Counted from the stretch's first letter, positions 42,418 to 51,653 are shown. The stretch is 64,000 nucleotides of DNA from Salinigranum rubrum (GCF_002906575.1 NZ_CP026309.1:2232001-2296000), one strand, 5' to 3'. Numbers and translations: made by a program. The notes: a model not told the origin generated them from the sequence alone.

Positions 42418-42438
42418 GAATCCGTGTGAACTCCTCTG

Positions 42439-43818
42439 TTAGTTCGAGACCGCGTCGAGGAAGCCCTGCGTCGCGGCGTCGACGTTGTACGGTCCGGTGA
42501 ACTCCGAGGAGATGACCTCGTTGAGCGCGGTCATCTTCTCACGCGTGACCGCGAGGCCGTGCTGGAGCGTCGGCGGCCGCTGCTCGGCGTTCGCGAAGTC
42601 CTCCGCCGTCTCCTGGAGGTACGGTCCGAACTGCTCCATGCTGACGTCGGTCCGGGTCGGGATGGAGCCCTTGTACTGATTGAACGCGATCTGTGCCTCG
42701 GGACTGCCGACGAACCCGAGGTACGTCTTCGCCTTCTCGGGCGTCGGGTTGTTCGACGGGTAGAGGAACGAGTCGAAGTGCAGCGTGTACATGCCCTCGG
42801 TGCCCGGGAAGGTCTTGAAGCCCCAGTCCTCGTTGTAGGTGAAGTCCTCGGCGTTGCGGTACGCACCGGCGGCCCAGTTGCCCTGGTGGATGAACGCCGC
42901 GTTGCCGTTGATGATGTTCTGGTTGGACTCGGTCAGTCCGATGGAGGAGGCGTCCTCCGAGATGTAGTTCTCGTGGATCGTCGCCAGGTGCTCGAAGGCC
43001 GTGCGGACGGCGTCCTCGGAACCGTTGCCCTCGATGAAGTCCATGTAGGCCTGGTACCCGTTCGCCCCGAGCATCACGGCGGCCCAGAGCTGGGTGATCG
43101 TCCACGTGCCGGACATCGCCTGGGTCATCGGGATCTTGTCCGTCTCGGTCGAGACCGTATCGAGCGCTTCGAGGAGCGCCTCGACGCTGTCGAGCGAGTC
43201 GGGGTCGACACCGGCCTCCTCGACGACGGAGGTGTTGTAGAACAGGCAGTTCAGACGGTGCGAACCGAGCGGGACGGCGCGGAAGCTCCCGCCCAGTTGG
43301 TGGAGGTCGACCGCCTCTTGGACCATCACCTCGGAGAAGTTGTTCTCCGACCAGACGTCGTCGACGGTGCCCAGCGCGCCCTCGTACCGCTGGAGGTTCT
43401 TGCCCGGCCAGTTCGCGAACGAACTCGGCGGGTCGCCGCTCTGGAGTCGGTTGGCGACGACGGCGTCGAGGTTCTCGTTGCCGCCACCACCGATGGGGTT
43501 GAACTCGGCGCTGATATCCGGGTAGGCCTCGCTGAACGCGCTCGAAAGCGCCTCCGCGGCCCGTGCGCCGTCGCCGCCGGTCCACCCGTGGAGGACTTCG
43601 AGCGGGGCGCTCGACCCACCGGACCCACCGCCGTCGCCGGAGCTATCACCGCCGGAGTCGCCGCCACCACCGTCGCCGGAGCTACCGCCACCGTCGCCGC
43701 CGGAGTCGCCGCCACCGCCACCACCACCGGAACAGCCGGCGAGACCGGCCATCCCTGCACTGGTGAGCCCTGCGAGCGTGACGTACGTCCTCCGTGACAT
43801 TCGTTCGTTATCGTCCAT
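42439..43818 (-). CDS. Sugar ABC transporter substrate-binding lipoprotein
   Basis: 459 residues. The N-terminus MDDNERMSRRTYVTLAGLTSAGMAGLAGCSGG is a Tat signal with twin arginines (9-10) and lipobox LAGC (Cys29). A ~45-residue Gly/Ser/Asp linker keeps the domain clear of the membrane. The binding domain starts at LEVLHGWTGGDGARAAEAL and follows the family-1 extracellular sugar-binding fold, with NGYQAYMDFIEGNG and AAFIHQGNWAAGAYRNAEDF. It hands sugar to the permeases. It is the first gene of the operon, with a TATA-like site ~50 bp upstream. Confidence 0.9.
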   Translation of the reverse strand: MDDNERMSRRTYVTLAGLTSAGMAGLAGCSGGGGGGGDSGGDGGGSSGDGGGGDSGGDSSGDGGGSGGSSAPLEVLHGWTGGDGARAAEALSSAFSEAYPDISAEFNPIGGGGNENLDAVVANRLQSGDPPSSFANWPGKNLQRYEGALGTVDDVWSENNFSEVMVQEAVDLHQLGGSFRAVPLGSHRLNCLFYNTSVVEEAGVDPDSLDSVEALLEALDTVSTETDKIPMTQAMSGTWTITQLWAAVMLGANGYQAYMDFIEGNGSEDAVRTAFEHLATIHENYISEDASSIGLTESNQNIINGNAAFIHQGNWAAGAYRNAEDFTYNEDWGFKTFPGTEGMYTLHFDSFLYPSNNPTPEKAKTYLGFVGSPEAQIAFNQYKGSIPTRTDVSMEQFGPYLQETAEDFANAEQRPPTLQHGLAVTREKMTALNEVISSEFTGPYNVDAATQGFLDAVSN

Positions 43819-44154
43819 GGTTTTTCCTCCTCGTCAGAGGCACTCATATCCTGTGGGACGAACATCATAAAGGTTTCCAAGTTTACTATATTCCGAGTCA
43901 AAAATTATCCATCTATAATGTGATAGATTATTTTCGGTCGACGTAAGCGATATACAGCGTGAAATAATAATTTTCACCGCTGTGAAAGAAACTCATGGTG
44001 AATGTTGACAAGTTACTCGGATCGTCGTGGCCGGTCGGAGGGTGAGTCACCACTCGAACCGTGTCGGCTGGACCGTCGTGTCTCGCCCCCGATCACTTGG
44101 TGGGGCCGTGCCGCAAGAGTAGCTTTTAGGCGACCCCGTTGCGTCCACCCGGAC
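43819..44154. other. Divergent regulatory region between sugar importer and fumarase
   Basis: 336 bp, AT-rich in its left half, no gene seen. On the minus strand a TTTATG box (43867-43872) should drive the importer. At 43911-43928 there is an inverted repeat ATCTAT-AATGTG-ATAGAT, the only clear dyad here and a candidate operator for the sugar operon, about 40 bp upstream of its TATA. The right half is GC-rich and holds the fumarase promoter. Confidence 0.5.
44124..44129 (+). promoter_or_regulatory. TATA-like box of fumarase gene
   Basis: TTTTAG lies 26-31 bp before the fumC ATG, the right distance for a leaderless haloarchaeal transcript; this also supports the chosen start over the longer in-frame extension. 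Confidence 0.5.
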
Positions 44155-45561
44155 ATGAGCGACGACTACCGCACCGAACGGGACAGTCTCGGCGAGATGC
44201 AGGTGCCGGCGGAGGCGTACTGGGGCGCACAGACGCAGCGCGCGGTGGAGAACTTCCCCATCTCGGGTATCACGTTCAGCCGCCGGTTCGTCCGGGCGCT
44301 GGGCGTGGTGAAGAAGGCCGCCGCGCAGGCGAACCGCGACCTCGACCACCTCGACGACGAGACCGCCGAGGCCATCGTCGAGGCCGCCGACGAGGTCATC
44401 GCGGGCGACCACGACGACCAGTTCCCCGTCGACGTCTTCCAGACCGGGTCGGGTACCTCCTCGAACATGAACGCCAACGAGGTCATCGCGAACCGCGCCG
44501 CCGAACTCCTCGGGGAGGAGATCGGCGACCGCGCCGTCCACCCGAACGACCACGTCAACTACGGCCAGTCGTCGAACGACGTCATCCCGACCGCGATGCA
44601 CGTCTCGGCCCTGGAGGCGGTCGAGAAGGACCTCGTCCCCGCGCTCGAAGCGCTCGCCGAAGCGCTCGGCGCGAAAGAAGCGGAGTTCGAGAACGTCGTC
44701 AAGACCGGCCGGACCCACCTGCAGGACGCCACGCCCATCACCCTGGGCCAGGAGTTCGAGGGCTACCGGACTCAGATCGAGAAGGGCGTCGCGCGCGTGG
44801 AGAACACACGGTCGCACCTCGCGGAACTCGCGCTCGGTGGTACCGCCGTCGGGACCGGCCTGAACACCGACCCCGACTTTCCCGAACTCGCCGCCGAGTA
44901 CATCTCCGAGGAGACGGGCATCGAGTTCCGCGAGGCCGACAGCCACTTCGAGGCGCAGGCGGCCCACGACGCCATGGGCGAGGCCCACGGCGCTCTCCGG
45001 ACGGTCGCCGGATCGATGAACAAAATCGCGAACGACCTTCGACTCCTCGCGTCGGGGCCGCGAAACGGACTCGGCGAGCTCGAACAGCCCGAGAACCAGC
45101 CCGGGTCCTCGATTATGCCGGGGAAGATCAACCCGGTCGTCGCCGAAGCGGTCAACCAGGTCCACAAGCAGGTGGTCGGCAACGACGCGGCCGTCGCCGC
45201 GGGCGCGAGCGAGGGACAGATCGACCTCAACCTCTACAAACCGGTCCTCGCGCACAACTTCCTCGAATCGGCGAACCTCCTCTCGAATTCGGCCGAGGTG
45301 TTCGCCGAGCGGTTCGTCGCGAAACTCGAGGCCAACGAGGACCACTGCGCCGACCAGGTCGAACGCTCGATGGCGCTCGCCACCGCGCTGAACCCCGCCA
45401 TCGGCTACGACAAGGCCTCGAAGGTCGCCAAACAGGCGCTCGCGGAGGACAAGACCGTCCGCGAAGTCGCCGTCGAGGAGGGTTACCTCACCGAAGAGGA
45501 GGCCGACGAGGTGCTCGACCCGATGGCGATGACCCGCCGCGGCATCCTCGGCGACGACTGA
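44155..45561 (+). CDS. fumC: Class II fumarate hydratase
   Basis: 468 residues. The enzyme interconverts fumarate and malate in the citric acid cycle. Signature GSSIMPGKINPV (with the catalytic Ser loop) is exact; TGSGTSSNMNANEVIANRA, VHPNDHVNYGQSSNDVIPTAMH and KTGRTHLQDATPITLGQEF complete the active site. The start MSDDYRTERDSLGEMQVP is typical and lies just after a TATA-like box. No anomaly. It stands alone after the sugar importer's divergent promoter; convergent genes follow only beyond a small zinc protein. Confidence 0.95.
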   Translation: MSDDYRTERDSLGEMQVPAEAYWGAQTQRAVENFPISGITFSRRFVRALGVVKKAAAQANRDLDHLDDETAEAIVEAADEVIAGDHDDQFPVDVFQTGSGTSSNMNANEVIANRAAELLGEEIGDRAVHPNDHVNYGQSSNDVIPTAMHVSALEAVEKDLVPALEALAEALGAKEAEFENVVKTGRTHLQDATPITLGQEFEGYRTQIEKGVARVENTRSHLAELALGGTAVGTGLNTDPDFPELAAEYISEETGIEFREADSHFEAQAAHDAMGEAHGALRTVAGSMNKIANDLRLLASGPRNGLGELEQPENQPGSSIMPGKINPVVAEAVNQVHKQVVGNDAAVAAGASEGQIDLNLYKPVLAHNFLESANLLSNSAEVFAERFVAKLEANEDHCADQVERSMALATALNPAIGYDKASKVAKQALAEDKTVREVAVEEGYLTEEEADEVLDPMAMTRRGILGDD

Positions 45562-45610
45562 CCCTTCGTTCCCACGCGGAGCCGCCGCGGACGCGGACTC
45601 ACAGAGGTGG

Positions 45611-45650
45611 GGTGTACACCACAACAGTGTGCGTCACTGGACACACCAGT
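45611..45650. other. Two small dyads downstream of fumC
   Basis: A perfect palindrome GGTGTACACC (45611-45620) is followed by ACTGG-ACACA-CCAGT (45636-45650). They lie 50-90 bp after the fumC stop and ~165 bp before the next gene. They could be a terminator or operator; there is no T tract to decide. The rest of the 251-bp spacer shows nothing else clear. Confidence 0.35.
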
Positions 45651-45812
45651 TCACTGATCCGTCGTCAGCCGTCCGTCTGACACCGAATTGACAATCGCCC
45701 GAGTGGTTCGAAGCGGTCGACGGGTCACGCGAGCGGATTTCTTGCGCGTGAACTTCTCCTGAAACCGAAGAGAAGCGACATCTTGAAGCTACATGCAAGT
45801 GTCCTTGTCACT

Positions 45813-45977
45813 ATGGCGGGGATGCAGATCACAAAGCAGTCCGGTCGAGACATGCTCGTATGCCGAAAGTGTGCCGCAGAGTTCCCCGAGGGGCGTGCTA
45901 CCAAGGACGGGTGGCACTACGAGTGCCCCGAGTGTGGCGAGGCGGAAGGTATCGGTGAGGGGCTCCGGCGGCTCTAA
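45813..45977 (+). CDS. Small double-CxxC zinc-ribbon protein
   Basis: 54 residues with two CxxC knuckles, CRKC and CPEC, 20 residues apart, around a FPEGRATKDGWHYE core; a single zinc ion is expected. Such micro-proteins of 50-60 residues are common in haloarchaea and a few affect biofilm or swarming, but the function of this one is unknown. The ATG at 45813 is chosen over one at 45783 that adds MKLHASVLVT. Its stop overlaps, tail to tail by 4 bp, the stop of the metallopeptidase gene on the other strand. Confidence 0.75.
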   Translation: MAGMQITKQSGRDMLVCRKCAAEFPEGRATKDGWHYECPECGEAEGIGEGLRRL

Positions 45978-47788
45978 GACGAGGCTCGATTCTCCCGACG
46001 ACATCGCATCCCCCTGAGGGCTCCCGCCGCGACTCCGAGTCCGATTCCCCAGAGCGTCACGCCGACGCCGAACCCGGGCGTCTCGGTTCGGGTCTCGGTC
46101 ACCTGTTCGCGCGTTTCTTCCGTCGACGTCGCCGTCTCCCGCTCCTCGGCAGTCGCCGACGGCGTCGGTGTTTTCGTCTCCGTCGACTCGCTCGTGGCCC
46201 GCTGGGCCGCCGGGTCGGTCGGATACGCGTCGAGCGCGTCGTTCGTGCCGTCGCCGTCGGTGTCCGCCCGCGTCGGGTCGGTCCGCGCCTCGCGCTCGTG
46301 GGAGTCCGAGAGCGTGTCGCCGTCGGTGTCCGCGACGAACGGGTTCGTCGCGGGCGTCGCCGTCACCTCCTCCTCGCTGGTGAGGCCGTCGCCGTCGGGG
46401 TCCAAATCGTCCCCCTGAACGTAGCGTGCGGGGTCGTCGGGAAGCGGCGGGAGCGCGTCGGTCGTGACGTAGCGGTCGAGCCACGGTCCGAGCGTCTCGT
46501 CGCCGGTCGTCTCGACGACCGCCGCCCGGAAGGCCGCGTAGTCGTCGAACGACGCGTTGGCGACGAAGACGTCGTACAGCGTCGCGTCGGTCCGCGCACG
46601 GATTTCGGCGTCGAGCGCGGCGAGGACGTGCGCGCCCTTCTCGTAGTCCGCGAGCGTCCCGCGCCAACTCTCCGGTTCGGAGAGGACGACAGCCGTCCGG
46701 TTCGGGGCGAACGAGTCGGCTCGCACCGACCGGTAGAACGCCTCGTAGGACGTGCCGCCGACGTTCACCACCGCGAGCGATCCGTAGTACTCGGCGGTGG
46801 CCTCGGTGAGCCACGCCGCCGACCCGTTGCCGACGCTCTCGAGGCGCGAGTGGACGTACTCGTGGGCGAACGCGTTCTCGGCCCCCGAGACGTGGGTCGC
46901 GTCCGCGGTCACCCAGAAGGCGTCACCGAACGCTTCCCCGGTCACGGTCGCCTCCTCCGTCTCGACGCGGCCCTCGTAGGGGAGCACGAAGACGACGAGG
47001 CGGTCGCGGCGGACCCCGAAGTCGAACCGTCCCTGGGCCCGTTCGAGGAACGCCCGGGCGGCCGAGACGTTCCCCTCGGTGGTTCCGCTGCCGACGACGA
47101 ATCGGATCGTCTCGGTCGACTCGCTCACCTCGACCGTGTCGTACGGTCCCATGAACGCCATGCGGTCGGTCGCGTAGCCCGTCTCTTCGACCCGCGTCTC
47201 CGAGACGAGGCGGGGGCGCGTGCCGGTGTACGTGACGTCGAGACCGGTCGGCGGCACCGTCGCGAACGCCCAGTCGTCGCGTTCGACCCCCCACTCGTCG
47301 GTCGATATCTCGTCGGTCGACACGTCGAGTTCGAGCGCGAGGGTCGGCGCGGACGTCGACCGGGTCCACTCGAACGCCGTCTCGCCTCGCCTGTCGAACC
47401 CCTCGCTGTCGACGACCGAGATGGACGGACCGGCGAGGTCCGGTAGTCTGACCCGGAGGTCCGTCACCCCGGTCGGAATCTCGTACGCCAGTTCGAGCCG
47501 GACCGTCCCGCGAGCCTCGCCGCGCGCGAACGTCTGGCGCTCGCGGATCCGTGGCTCGTGTCGTGACGGGAGCGTCATCTGGTCGCCACCGGGAGCCGCG
47601 ACGCTCGACGGGGCGGGTGGGTCGGCGTCGCTCACCTCCGTCGACCCGGCGGGTGCGGGCGGCGGTTCGACGGGAGCGGGCGACGCTCCGGCGACCACGG
47701 CGGCGACGCCCGGCACCGAGCAGGCGACCGACCCGACCACGAGCGTGAGCACGAGGAGCGACAGCGCACGCGTCCGTGGCGGGGACAT
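45974..47788 (-). CDS. Secreted metallopeptidase-like protein with calcium repeats and PGF-CTERM tail
   Basis: 604 residues. A signal peptide (MSPPRTRALSLLVLTLVVGSVAC) leads to two beta-rich domains. Around residue 309 comes HEYVHSRLES, the zinc HExxH motif, followed 16 residues later by the third ligand in WLTEATAEYYGSL, as in gluzincins of the M1/M61 kind. From ~460 to 525 are three thrombospondin type 3-like calcium repeats (DPDGDGLTSEEE, DTDGDTLSDSHE, DTDGDGTNDALD). A Thr/Glu stalk and TPGFGVGVTLWGIGLGVAAG with basic end form a PGF-CTERM, so archaeosortase A should anchor it to the surface. Substrate unknown. Confidence 0.82.
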   Translation of the reverse strand: MSPPRTRALSLLVLTLVVGSVACSVPGVAAVVAGASPAPVEPPPAPAGSTEVSDADPPAPSSVAAPGGDQMTLPSRHEPRIRERQTFARGEARGTVRLELAYEIPTGVTDLRVRLPDLAGPSISVVDSEGFDRRGETAFEWTRSTSAPTLALELDVSTDEISTDEWGVERDDWAFATVPPTGLDVTYTGTRPRLVSETRVEETGYATDRMAFMGPYDTVEVSESTETIRFVVGSGTTEGNVSAARAFLERAQGRFDFGVRRDRLVVFVLPYEGRVETEEATVTGEAFGDAFWVTADATHVSGAENAFAHEYVHSRLESVGNGSAAWLTEATAEYYGSLAVVNVGGTSYEAFYRSVRADSFAPNRTAVVLSEPESWRGTLADYEKGAHVLAALDAEIRARTDATLYDVFVANASFDDYAAFRAAVVETTGDETLGPWLDRYVTTDALPPLPDDPARYVQGDDLDPDGDGLTSEEEVTATPATNPFVADTDGDTLSDSHEREARTDPTRADTDGDGTNDALDAYPTDPAAQRATSESTETKTPTPSATAEERETATSTEETREQVTETRTETPGFGVGVTLWGIGLGVAAGALRGMRCRRENRASS

Positions 47789-47935
47789 TACTGGCGCGTA
47801 CGCGGAGCGGCCACTTCAACTCGCTCCTCCGTTCTCGATGTTCGGGCCGTTGTCGGGCGGAGCCGACGCGGTGACCACGGCACGTCGTGACGGAACTGGA
47901 GCCTTTTTTACGCCCGCCGTTCGGAGAGGGGACCA

Positions 47936-49804
47936 ATGAGCGCGTACGACTACGAGGACCTCGGGCTCGTCGCGGGGCTCGAGATCCACCAGCAACTGGA
48001 CACCTCGCGCAAACTGTTCTGCGAGTGTCCGACCGAGCGCCGCGAACCCGAGGAGTCTCACCGTCGGCTCACCCGGTATCTCCACCCGACGAAGAGCGAA
48101 CTCGGCGAACTCGACGACGCCGCCCTCGAAGAGAGCCGCGTCGACCGCGAGTTCGAGTACCTCGGCTTCGACACCACCTGCCTGGTCGAGGAGGACGACG
48201 AGCCACCCTCCCGGCTCTCGCGGGAGGCGCTCGACGTGACGATGCAGATAGCCGCCCTCCTCGACATGGAGGCGGTCGACCAGGCGCACGTCATGCGAAA
48301 GCTCGTCATCGACGGCTCGAACACGTCGGGCTTCCAGCGCACCACGCTCGTCGCGCAGGCGGGGGAGATTTCGACCACCGAGGGACCGGTCTCCGTCGAG
48401 GACCTCCTCCTCGAAGAGGAGTCGGCCCAGCGCGTCGAAGCCACGGAGAAGGGAGTGCGGTGGTCGCTCGACCGCCTCGGGATTCCCCTCGTGGAAATCG
48501 GCACCGGCCCGGACATCTCCTCGCCGGAGCAGGCCCGCGAGGCCGCCGAGACTATCGGCATGCTGCTGCGCTCCACGGGGAAGGTGAAACGCGGCCTCGG
48601 CACCATCCGCCAGGACGTCAACGTCTCCATCGCCGACGGCGCGCGCGTCGAGATCAAGGGCGTTCAGGCGCTCGATCAGATCGACGAAATCGTCCGGCTC
48701 GAAGTGCGGCGACAGGTCGAACTCCTCGCCATCCGCGACTCCTTGCGGGAACGCGACGCCGCGGTCGGGGAGCCACGGGACGTCTCCGACGTGTTCGAAG
48801 ACACCGACTCGAGCGTCATCGCCGGCGCGCTCTCGTCGGGAGGCACGGTCGGCGCCCTTCGCCTCGACGGCTTCGACGGCCTCGTCGGCCACGAACTCCA
48901 GCCCGACCGCCGGTTCGGCACCGAACTCTCGGACCACGCGAAGCGCCACGGCGCGGGCGGCGTCTTCCACACCGACGAACTACCCGCCTACGGCGTGACC
49001 GAAGCGGAGGTCGAGTCGCTGCGCGAGGCTGTGGACGCTGGTCCCGAGGACGCCGTCGTCCTCGTCGCCGACGCCCCCGAGACGGTTGACCTGTCTCTCG
49101 AAGCCGTCGCCGAGCGCGCGCGCACGGCCGTCGAGGGCGTCCCCGAGGAGACGCGCGACGCCCTGGAAGACGGCACCACGCGCTACCTCCGCCCGCTCCC
49201 CGGCGCGGCGCGGATGTACCCCGAGACGGACGTCCCGCCGGTCGAACCCGACCCCTCCGAGGTGGAGGTGCCCGAACTCCTCACCGAGAAGACCGAGCGC
49301 TACCAGGAGGCGTACGGCCTCGGCGCCGGCCTCGCCGAGCAGGTGGCGTACGGCCGGCGGTTCACCCTCTTCGAGGCCGCCGTGGAGGAAGGCGTCGACC
49401 CGACGCTCGCCGCGAACACGCTGGAGTCGACGCTGACCGAACTCCGCCGCGACGACGTCCCGGTCGAGAATCTCACCGACGACCACCTGATGGAACTCCT
49501 CCTGCTCGTCGAGGGCGGCGACCTGGCGAAGGAGGGCGTCGGCGACGTCCTCTCGGTGCTCGCGGAGAACCCCGACCTCTCGGCCGAGGAGGCGGTCGAG
49601 GAGGCCGGCCTCGCCGGCGTCGGCGACGAGGAGGTCAGAGCGGCCGTCGTCGAAGTCGTCGAGCGCAACGCCGATCAGATCGACGAGCAGGGCATGGGCG
49701 CGTTCTCGGCGCTCATGGGCGAAGCGATGGGCGCGCTCAGAGGGAAGGCCGACGGCGGTCAGGTGAGCGACGTCCTGCGCGAGGAGATTCAGAAACGGGC
49801 CTGA
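47936..49804 (+). CDS. gatE: Glu-tRNA(Gln) amidotransferase subunit E
   Basis: 622 residues. GatE with GatD converts Glu-tRNA(Gln) to Gln-tRNA(Gln) in archaea. The GLVAGLEIHQQLDT motif (residues 10-23), the TRYLHPTKSELGELD insert, VMRKLVIDGSNTSGFQRT and KRGLGTIRQDVNVSI belong to the GatB/E kinase-like cradle, and the C-terminal YqeY-like helical tail is present. A TTTTTTA box (47904-47910) lies 26-32 bp before the ATG. The gene is alone; gatD is not in this window. Assignment secure. Confidence 0.95.
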   Translation: MSAYDYEDLGLVAGLEIHQQLDTSRKLFCECPTERREPEESHRRLTRYLHPTKSELGELDDAALEESRVDREFEYLGFDTTCLVEEDDEPPSRLSREALDVTMQIAALLDMEAVDQAHVMRKLVIDGSNTSGFQRTTLVAQAGEISTTEGPVSVEDLLLEEESAQRVEATEKGVRWSLDRLGIPLVEIGTGPDISSPEQAREAAETIGMLLRSTGKVKRGLGTIRQDVNVSIADGARVEIKGVQALDQIDEIVRLEVRRQVELLAIRDSLRERDAAVGEPRDVSDVFEDTDSSVIAGALSSGGTVGALRLDGFDGLVGHELQPDRRFGTELSDHAKRHGAGGVFHTDELPAYGVTEAEVESLREAVDAGPEDAVVLVADAPETVDLSLEAVAERARTAVEGVPEETRDALEDGTTRYLRPLPGAARMYPETDVPPVEPDPSEVEVPELLTEKTERYQEAYGLGAGLAEQVAYGRRFTLFEAAVEEGVDPTLAANTLESTLTELRRDDVPVENLTDDHLMELLLLVEGGDLAKEGVGDVLSVLAENPDLSAEEAVEEAGLAGVGDEEVRAAVVEVVERNADQIDEQGMGAFSALMGEAMGALRGKADGGQVSDVLREEIQKRA

Positions 49805-49927
49805 AATCTCGGAGCCGCGCCTGCAACGACCGGAGCGACTCCCGGGTCACTCTTCTACGCTTCGCGCTCCGGACGTCGTGCTGAACTCGAAGCGAACGGA
49901 ACGCCGGTCGCCGGGAGCCACTCGCCG

Positions 49928-50587
49928 TCAGGAGGGCGTCATCGACTCGAAGACGCGCTCTTCTATCTTCCGGAGGTGGTCGCCGACGGTCGACGGGGCT
50001 AGGTCGACGGCCGCGGCGATGTCCTCGTGCGTCGCCTGTCGGGGCGCCCGATAGTATCCGAGGTCGACGGCGGTCGTCAGTATCTCCTGCTGCCGAGCGG
50101 TCAGCGAGCGCATGAACCGCTCGGCGCTCGGCTCGTACTCGCCGCTCTCGACGACTTCGAACGAGAACGACTCCAGCGCCGTCGCCCGTTCGAACAGGCG
50201 CTTGAACGCCCGCTGGTCCCCGAGGAGTGTCATACGCTGTGAGCCGTCCGACTGAAACAGCATCGGCGTCTCGATGACCACCTCTGCGTCCCGCTGCCAC
50301 TCCATGACCTGTCGGACTGCTTCGGACGTGTCGAGGTGGCTCACCGCCATCCAGCGGTCCGTTCCCGAGGCCATGTAGTCGATCACCGAGGGTGACGAGG
50401 ACATTATCTCCTCGTATCGGTCACGGTCGCCCGACCCCTCCGCCAGCAACAAAACCGTCCCGTCGTCGAGCAGTTCGACGTGGTGAATGGCCTCTCGTCG
50501 AATCGACGGCTCTTCGGACAGTCGTCTCCCGAGCGGGTGGAACCCCTCACCCCGGGACGGGGAGAGCCGGAGCGTCACGTACCGCAT
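49928..50587 (-). CDS. Bacterio-opsin activator (Bat)-type HTH regulator
   Basis: 219 residues. The N-terminal ~140 residues form the beta-rich domain of Bat-like proteins (MRYVTLRLSPSRGEGFHPLGRRL). The C-terminal HTH_10 domain reads LTARQQEILTTAVDLGYYRAPRQATHEDIAAAVDLAPSTVGDHLRKIEERVF, the standard recognition helix. Such proteins act as one-component activators or sensors of light, oxygen or other signals. It is divergent, across 84 bp, from the lone cytochrome b gene, which it probably controls. Start chosen at the ATG 50587; family assignment secure. Confidence 0.87.
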   Translation of the reverse strand: MRYVTLRLSPSRGEGFHPLGRRLSEEPSIRREAIHHVELLDDGTVLLLAEGSGDRDRYEEIMSSSPSVIDYMASGTDRWMAVSHLDTSEAVRQVMEWQRDAEVVIETPMLFQSDGSQRMTLLGDQRAFKRLFERATALESFSFEVVESGEYEPSAERFMRSLTARQQEILTTAVDLGYYRAPRQATHEDIAAAVDLAPSTVGDHLRKIEERVFESMTPS

Positions 50588-50671
50588 ACCGGCACCTACC
50601 CGAGCGCCCGACTTAAAACGGCGTGGATGACCGCCAGAAGCCCGTTGGCCCTCACTCCCGTCGGTGAAGAC
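50588..50671. promoter_or_regulatory. Divergent promoter between Bat-type regulator and cytochrome b gene
   Basis: 84 bp. ACTTAAAACG at 50611-50620 is the only AT-rich element and could serve as TATA for either side. GGTGA just before the ATG at 50672 is a ribosome-binding site and supports this start over an in-frame ATG at 50627. Confidence 0.45.
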
Positions 50672-51529
50672 ATGGAGACGAAGCAGTCCTCGACGTCCGC
50701 AGACCGGCCCTCCTCCCATCGGACGCCCGGTCCCGACGACCAGTCGACGAACGAGACGCCGGACGGAGACGAGGACGAGGACGCGGACGAGAAAGCCCGC
50801 ACCGACGGTGCTGGCGTCGTCGCACCGGACGCCGAGGCGCCGGCCTGGGAGGAACGGAAGGCGCGACGGGTCGGCCTCCCTCGGCTCACGTACGAGTACT
50901 TCGAGCGCGCCCGTCACGAGGACGAGGCACTCAGACGGGAGTCGACGTACGTCGAGCGGGACGTCCTGGGTTTTCCGACCTGGCCGCACGAGGTGATCCG
51001 GAACCTCTCCATCGCGTCGTTCTTCGTCGGGATGGTCCTGTTTCTCGCGGCGACGATGCCGCCGCACATCGGCCCTCCCGCCGACGGGTCGACGACGCCG
51101 GCGGTCATCCTCCCTGACTGGTATCTCTACTGGTCGTTCGGTCTGCTGAAACTCGGCCCGCTCAACCCCGAACTGACCGTCCTCGGCGGGGAGAAACTGC
51201 TCGGGGACCGCCCGTACGGCGTGCTCGCGAACCTGGTGGTCGTCGGCGTCATCACGCTCGTCCCGTTCTTGAACAAGGGGTCGGCCCGTCGTCCAGTCGA
51301 GCAGCCGTTCTGGTCTGCGGTCGGCGTCGGCGGCGTCGTGTTCGCTTTCACCATCAGCGTCTACTCCGCGAAGAACCTCGTCCCGATGAACGTCGACCTG
51401 CTGTTCGATCTGACGTTTCTCCTCCCGCCCGTCGCGAGCGTCGTCGCCTACGCGGTGTTGAAGACGATGCGCGAGGGCTACATGTACGACCTCAACCGCC
51501 GGTACTACCGGCTCCGACCGCCGAAGTGA
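50672..51529 (+). CDS. Cytochrome b C-terminal-half protein (subunit IV type, PDWY motif)
   Basis: 285 residues. A ~95-residue acidic soluble start is followed by a first helix (RNLSIASFFVGMVLFLAATMPP). Then comes LPDWYLYWSFGLLKL, whose PDWY corresponds to the PEWY quinol-oxidation loop of bc1/b6f cytochrome b. Three more helices follow, ending KTMREGYMYDLNRRYYRL. This is the second half of a split cytochrome b. In a working complex it would pair with the haem-carrying N-terminal half and a Rieske protein, neither of which is in the window. A divergent regulator flanks it. Fold well supported; partners unknown. Confidence 0.82.
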   Translation: METKQSSTSADRPSSHRTPGPDDQSTNETPDGDEDEDADEKARTDGAGVVAPDAEAPAWEERKARRVGLPRLTYEYFERARHEDEALRRESTYVERDVLGFPTWPHEVIRNLSIASFFVGMVLFLAATMPPHIGPPADGSTTPAVILPDWYLYWSFGLLKLGPLNPELTVLGGEKLLGDRPYGVLANLVVVGVITLVPFLNKGSARRPVEQPFWSAVGVGGVVFAFTISVYSAKNLVPMNVDLLFDLTFLLPPVASVVAYAVLKTMREGYMYDLNRRYYRLRPPK

Positions 51530-51653
51530 GTCGCGCTCGGTGTCGCGTTCGCGAGGACAGCGCAGTCTCGTCGGTGTCGACGGCCGCCTTGCAGAGCCGT
51601 GCCGGTCGCTTATCACCGTCCGGTCACTGGACCAAATGTCGATTCTCACTCAC

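Noticed and set aside
43610-43740. Gly/Ser/Asp-coding repetitive DNA as a possible CRISPR or minisatellite
   Set aside because: It encodes the flexible linker of the sugar-binding lipoprotein; units are irregular with no spacers.
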